Part shown: positions 59,862-64,000 of the stretch, one piece after another | How positions within the stretch are numbered: position 1 is the stretch's first letter | How the letters are laid out: every line of letters starts with the position of its first letter | Assembly: GCA_963580455.1 (NCBI GenBank) | Contig: OY756960.1 | Location: 23,123,238-23,187,237, forward strand | Direction: 5' to 3' | Source: Euonymus europaeus | Lineage: Eukaryota; Streptophyta; Magnoliopsida; Celastrales; Celastraceae | Length of the DNA stretch: 64,000 nucleotides | The notes under the pieces: model-generated | What the model saw: only the letters and a program-made list of their open reading frames with translations | Database searches by the model: none | Told to the model about the DNA's origin: nothing | Program-made: the position numbers and the translations under genes

Positions 59862-61830
59862 CACCTCGTGATTTACACTAAAATAAAAGCACGAGGTCAC
59901 CTAGTTATAATGCCCTTTTTTTAATTATTATTATTCAAAACAACGTATTTTATCTTTAGATGAATGGAAATTTAGATATGCGTCCACCTTAATAGATAAC
60001 ACATGCGATAGATCAAGTTGAATATTTAATTTATTCTTATTTATTATCTTAAGATAATAAAGTAGTCACTTAATTAGTTGAAGAGATTTCAATTCTTATA
60101 ATTTAAATGCTTATAAAATACAAAAGTTAGTCATTTGTATTTTACACACCAAATAATATAAGAAAATACTCTCGAACTCTAATATGCCGCCTACGTGATC
60201 AAGGTTAGTTATGATATGAATAGTGGGAGAATTCTAGTAGCATTTCCCGAGCTTATACGTGTTTGTAGATTCATATTAGCCATCGATGTGACAACGGTAA
60301 GTGACTTGGAACCAAGTGGCACGATCTGTAATCGTGCGCTATAAAAGGCGTATAAATACTATATGTGTATCTTATTTTTGAAATTGGTATCTGAGTTGGA
60401 GCGCTCGATTCCCTTCTTTTTTTTGTTAAGTCAGTTTTAACCGACGGTTAATTTTGTGTAGATTGTTTTGTGCATTAAATCTTCATACAAAAAAAAGGCG
60501 TGTTGTTTTATTCCTTGACTTGCTAAACATTCTAATGAACATCCGAAGGAAAGACTTACGTGTGCATGGATTTGAGCGAGATGCAACTGCTTCAAAGCCA
60601 ACGTGATGCTTCTTGGTCGGATGACCCAGAAATTGGCGAATACTACATATGATCAAGAAAATAGTTCCTATAATCACATGAGAGCCAGTTGCTTAGATTA
60701 CAATATGAAATCTATATTCGTAAGTCAGCAACCAAAAAAAGAAGATTTCTAGTAATGCAATGAAAAAATATGGCAATCAGTGGCATTTGTAACATTTGAA
60801 TGACTTGATCTGTGTGAAAATATGTTCTCCTTAATTGGTGTTTGAGGGTAACAGTTTTGGTGTTTGTCCCGGCCTTGATATGTGTAATCTAGGCTTGTGG
60901 GTAACAGTTTTGAATGTTGAATGTTTAATGTGTTTTTTCAATTATAGTCCCACTAAATTATTGAATGTGTTTTTTTTTAAATGAGCATGACATAATTGTA
61001 TTATTCATTTCGATTACTATCTTAATGATTATAATTAAATAACTATTTATGCAATTGTATGATTATTGATTCATTTGTTGAATTATTACGAGGATTTTGA
61101 TTAATGTGTTTAAATTCATTTGTTGAATTATTATTTGCATATATGTCATGCAAATATTTTGATAATCTTTTTTTTTTAATATATTAACAGCAATGTCTAA
61201 AAATTTCTGTCGAGAAAATGAATTACTTAATTGCGTATTATATTAAACAGAAGACCCTCTCTTTCTTCGAAACAATTTCTAAATTTGTTACAAGTCCCTG
61301 ACTTAGAAAGTCAATTCATTTCTTTTGTCTTTAGATATTATCTTAAGGCAATAAGGTAATCACCTATTCGGTTTAGGAGACTTCAATCCTTATCACTTAG
61401 ATGTCTCCTTAGTATTTTACACACCAAATAATATACAAAAAGACTATCTCTCAAACTCTAATCTTCCGCCTAGACATGAGAATAATGGGATCAAGACCGG
61501 TTAGGTTGTGAATAATGGGAGGATTCTAGCAATGATCCTCGAGCCTAGACATGTTTGTAGATTCGTATCAGCCACATATGTGCAAACGGTAAGTGATCGT
61601 AGAACTAAGCAACTCGATCCGTAATCTTGCGCTCCAAAAGATATTTGGCTACGTTTAAATACTATGTGTATTTTATTTTAGACAAGAATCAAACAACATA
61701 AGTATATAATATTTAATAGAGGTTTGAGATCCCCAATTTACATTAAAATCAAAACCTCAGTTACGAGGGTCGCAAGATTTATTTAGATTTTTTTCTGGGC
61801 AAAATCTCACCTAGTTATAAAATAATACTG
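59862..61830. repeat. Shuffled direct-repeat region (about 350-bp repeats 1.3 kb apart)
   Basis: Block B at about 60041–60380 recurs at about 61333–61675: TTATCTTAAG, GTATTTTACACACCAAATAA, CTC(G/A)AACTCTAAT, CCGCCTA, GTTTGTAGATTC, AACGGTAAGTGA and TAAATACTAT appear in the same order with about 80 % identity by eye. A shorter block A (about 59862–59930, CACCTAGTTATAA with TTTACA(C/T)TAAAAT) recurs at about 61735–61830 but on the other side of B. The interval 60390–61330 has no gene. Decayed LTRs of a small retroelement or nested MITEs are possible; no TG…CA ends were established. Confidence 0.65.
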
Positions 61831-63209
61831 TGTTTTTTTTTTTGACAAAAGAGGATCGTATTGATTATTATTATGATTCAAAAGAATGTGATTTCTTGCC
61901 TTCATAGTTACATCAATTGGAATCAAATCAAACAGTATCCATAAAATATAATACTTAATAGAGGTTTGGTAATCGGCAATTCAAAAGAATGTGATTCGAG
62001 CTATGACTTTCATGGTAGTAAATTTCCCAAATATTGTAGATATGTAGAATTGTTCCTTTATGTCGAGCCAGGTATTCCGTAGCTCAGTTATAGTTTAATT
62101 GTTACCTTAAGCCAAATTTTTTTAAATTTGATTGTCATTCTATTACGCCAAGTTGGAAAATCTAATTCTCGAATATCGTCCAATTGTTACATCAAGTCAA
62201 GTTTTCCCCGATCTTGATTGTCGTCCCTTCACTCCGGACTAAAAATTTCTTATCCGGTTGTCGTACGATTTTTGTTTGTCTCACTGGGCTCAGCTTTTTT
62301 AGTCCCTTCCTACTTCTCTTTTGCTGCTATGACAGTGTGCTCCTCATGTGTGCGGACTGCATCAAATCTTTTTTAAGCAAATAAAATTGTGTGGCTCGTC
62401 TATCTGTGACATCCATTCAAACATTCAATGAACGATTCCTGCACGTTTCTAATAAGGAAACAATCGCCCCCTAATATTGACCAGTGTTCATAATTCAGTT
62501 CAGTGAGGTGGGCCTCTGTCCTCTTACGTGCCTAAAACAAAACAATCACGCTCGCAGCACGCAGTACTTGGTTGAATCTTGATTGCAATTTACAATTCAA
62601 CGAGGTGCCGGAGCCAGAGAGAAACTAGTGGGTGGGTTGGACTGAGTTCTCCCGTTCTTTTCTTGCAGCTGGGCTCGACTAATGAGGGCCCAACTAAGTA
62701 ACCAAGCTGGCAGCTTCTATCTTTACAAATGGGCCCATCCTAAACTAGCCCAAAGAGAGGCCCAGATAACACCTTCACTAACACAGGCCCACCTACACTG
62801 AGCCCAAGACCCAAAAGCATTAAAACTCGAATGATAATTAGAGCAAATTCAATGGCCACTTGAAAAACAATTTTTAAGAAATTTTTAATAGTCCAATTTC
62901 AAGCTCTTCAGCGTCACAGTGGGTAAAAAATGAATGAATTTGCTGTTACCGACTCATTGCAAAGGAATAAAAACAAAGCACATGAGGTGATGAGAAGAAG
63001 CTCGATTGTATTTATATTCTTCCCATTGTCAAAACCCAATAAAATAGATCAATTGGGTCCTCTACAGACAATATCTTTCATCCTAAAAGTGAACAAAATC
63101 TAACAAAAAGAGGTTGAAACATGGATACAACAGAAGAGAGACCCTCATTCTTCCTCAAAAGAGAGAGCTTTTATAGACTCGGAAACCAATGAGAGGTTGT
63201 TCTAAAACT
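61831..63209. other. Intergenic, with a cluster of GGCCCA/TGGGCC motifs at 62640–62815
   Basis: No gene recognised. Between 62640 and 62815 there are at least seven TGGGCY/RGCCCA motifs (ATGGGCCCAT at 62729, others on both strands), the site II element common in promoters of housekeeping plant genes. No gene start follows on either side within view, so the role is unclear. Confidence 0.5.
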
Positions 63210-63608
63210 TTATATTTCTATTTTATCTTCAGTGCCAGATTCTTTCACCATGGCTATCGCAATGCCGCTTTGATGGCCTCCTACAAAGATAAAAATATAC
63301 AAATAACGTAAAAAATGATAGTATAGGAAATCTCAAGGACGACAAGTAGACTAATCCAAGTCAAGAGATCTGCAATATGAAGGATAACCTGTAGGGTTTG
63401 GCATTTGATCACCAGAGCCGGGATCCTGAGCAGCATTGCTAGTGCCAGAGAGCCCCCCACGAAACTCCGGAGGGAAAGCAGCGTTACCTGTTATGCCTGT
63501 TTCATGCTCTCCACGGGAAATGCGATCATCACTAGCCGTGGATTTTGGTGAGTAGATTGTTGACCATGATACTCCATTTGATCCAGATAAGGCCATTATG
63601 ACATCTGC
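63210..63608 (-). CDS. 3' end of an unrecognised gene, 5' part outside window
   Basis: An acceptor CTTTTCAG at 63609 opens an exon reading ADVIMALSGSNGVSW…, in frame with ISRGEHETGITGNAAFPPEF. Two endings are possible. Read straight through, the frame stops at 63351 (…PSYCRSLDLD). Alternatively CAG|GTTATC at 63389 splices to TTTGTAG|GAGGCC (exon from 63280) in phase, giving GGHQSGIAIAMVKES… and a stop at 63210. The sequence is Gly/Ser-rich and low in hydrophobics, like a disordered tail; I do not recognise the family. Upstream exons may lie beyond 64000, and no further exon was found at 63610–64000. Confidence 0.55.
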
Positions 63609-63770
63609 CTGAAAAGATCAAGCAGCAGATAGTGGTGAAGGCACGCCTGAGATACTGTTTTTAGCCCTTAAAAAATCTGCTTAAAGTTCATGCATTAGGC
63701 AGCTCTTAGCCTGAAAAGATCAAGCACAGATAGTGGTGAAGGCATTAGGCAGCTCTTAGTGCATATAACC
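63608..63770. repeat. Local duplication around the acceptor of the right-edge gene
   Basis: GCCTGAAAAGATCAAGCA with AGATAGTGGTGAAGGCA occurs at 63608 and again at 63710, and GCATTAGGCAGCTCTTAG occurs at about 63692 and 63742. On the − strand the first of these is the pyrimidine tract plus acceptor, so a second acceptor-like TTTTCAG exists about 100 bp upstream. Confidence 0.85.
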
Positions 63771-64000
63771 TTAAGCGTACCTGAACAGTGTATCAATCGA
63801 TGAAGAGAAAACAGACAATAATATGCAAGTTCTTGAAAAGAATTAGAACAGCAATGCAGACTTGGACATCAATAGGCATTAATAGAGCAAGAAATCAATC
63901 TTTCAGAAACAGACTCTTCAAATAATTAAGACCAGACTAGAAGCTACAATAAGACATGACATGTTCAGAGGTGAATTAGACACTAATCTGGGATCTACAA

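Noticed and set aside
1..64000. CRISPR array, bacterial operons or phage
   Set aside because: Spliceosomal introns and plant gene families throughout; the tandem arrays have no spacer-repeat structure.

Overview
This is nuclear DNA from a flowering plant, almost certainly a eudicot. The genes are split by short AT-rich GT–AG introns. Only plant families are present: a PDR-type ABCG transporter, a YUCCA auxin-biosynthesis enzyme, the LEUNIG corepressor and a GA3ox-like dioxygenase. The intergenic DNA is AT-rich and full of plant DNA transposons. The species cannot be named from the sequence alone.

Layout. 1–8.5 kb is a decayed Mutator-like element of the ULP type. A broken Ulp1-like cysteine protease gene (+) faces a frameshifted MURA transposase (−). 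Between them lie two telomere-motif-rich tandem arrays, and a short motif (TTTTTCTCTGTAGAA-like) is scattered through the whole block. 9.0–10.2 kb is a diverged ~600-bp tandem duplication. 11.1–17.7 kb is a complete 24-exon PDR transporter (1446 aa by my splice model). 18.8–19.3 kb is a small two-exon gene for a probably plastid-targeted protein. 19.3–28.9 kb has no gene but holds small DNA transposons, including a long-inverted-repeat element that captured a piece of a histone H2A gene. 28.889–33.275 kb is an apparently intact PIF/Harbinger transposon with 16-bp TIRs, a TTA target duplication, a Myb/SANT ORF1 and a DDE transposase ORF2.

33.8–56.5 kb holds three + strand genes in a row: YUCCA1/4-type monooxygenase, LEUNIG, and a CCDC93-like protein. 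From memory this order matches Arabidopsis chromosome 4 (At4g32540, At4g32551, At4g32560), so the block looks like ancient conserved microsynteny. The PIF/Harbinger copy sits about 520 bp upstream of the YUCCA start codon. 58.6–59.6 kb is a single-exon GA3ox-like dioxygenase (−). 59.8–61.9 kb is a shuffled repeat region. The right edge carries the 3' end of an unrecognised − strand gene.

Together, YUCCA (auxin synthesis), LEUNIG (repressor complexes in flower and leaf patterning) and the GA3ox-like enzyme are development-related, but nothing in the sequence shows that they are co-regulated. The least ordinary features are the ULP-MULE with its dispersed motif and telomere-like arrays, the PIF/Harbinger copy whose two ORFs both begin just after a splice acceptor, the recent 159-bp duplication that doubled a splice acceptor of LEUNIG, and the captured H2A fragment. 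Exon limits were placed by hand from GT–AG sites with reading-phase checks. They are models, not transcript evidence.
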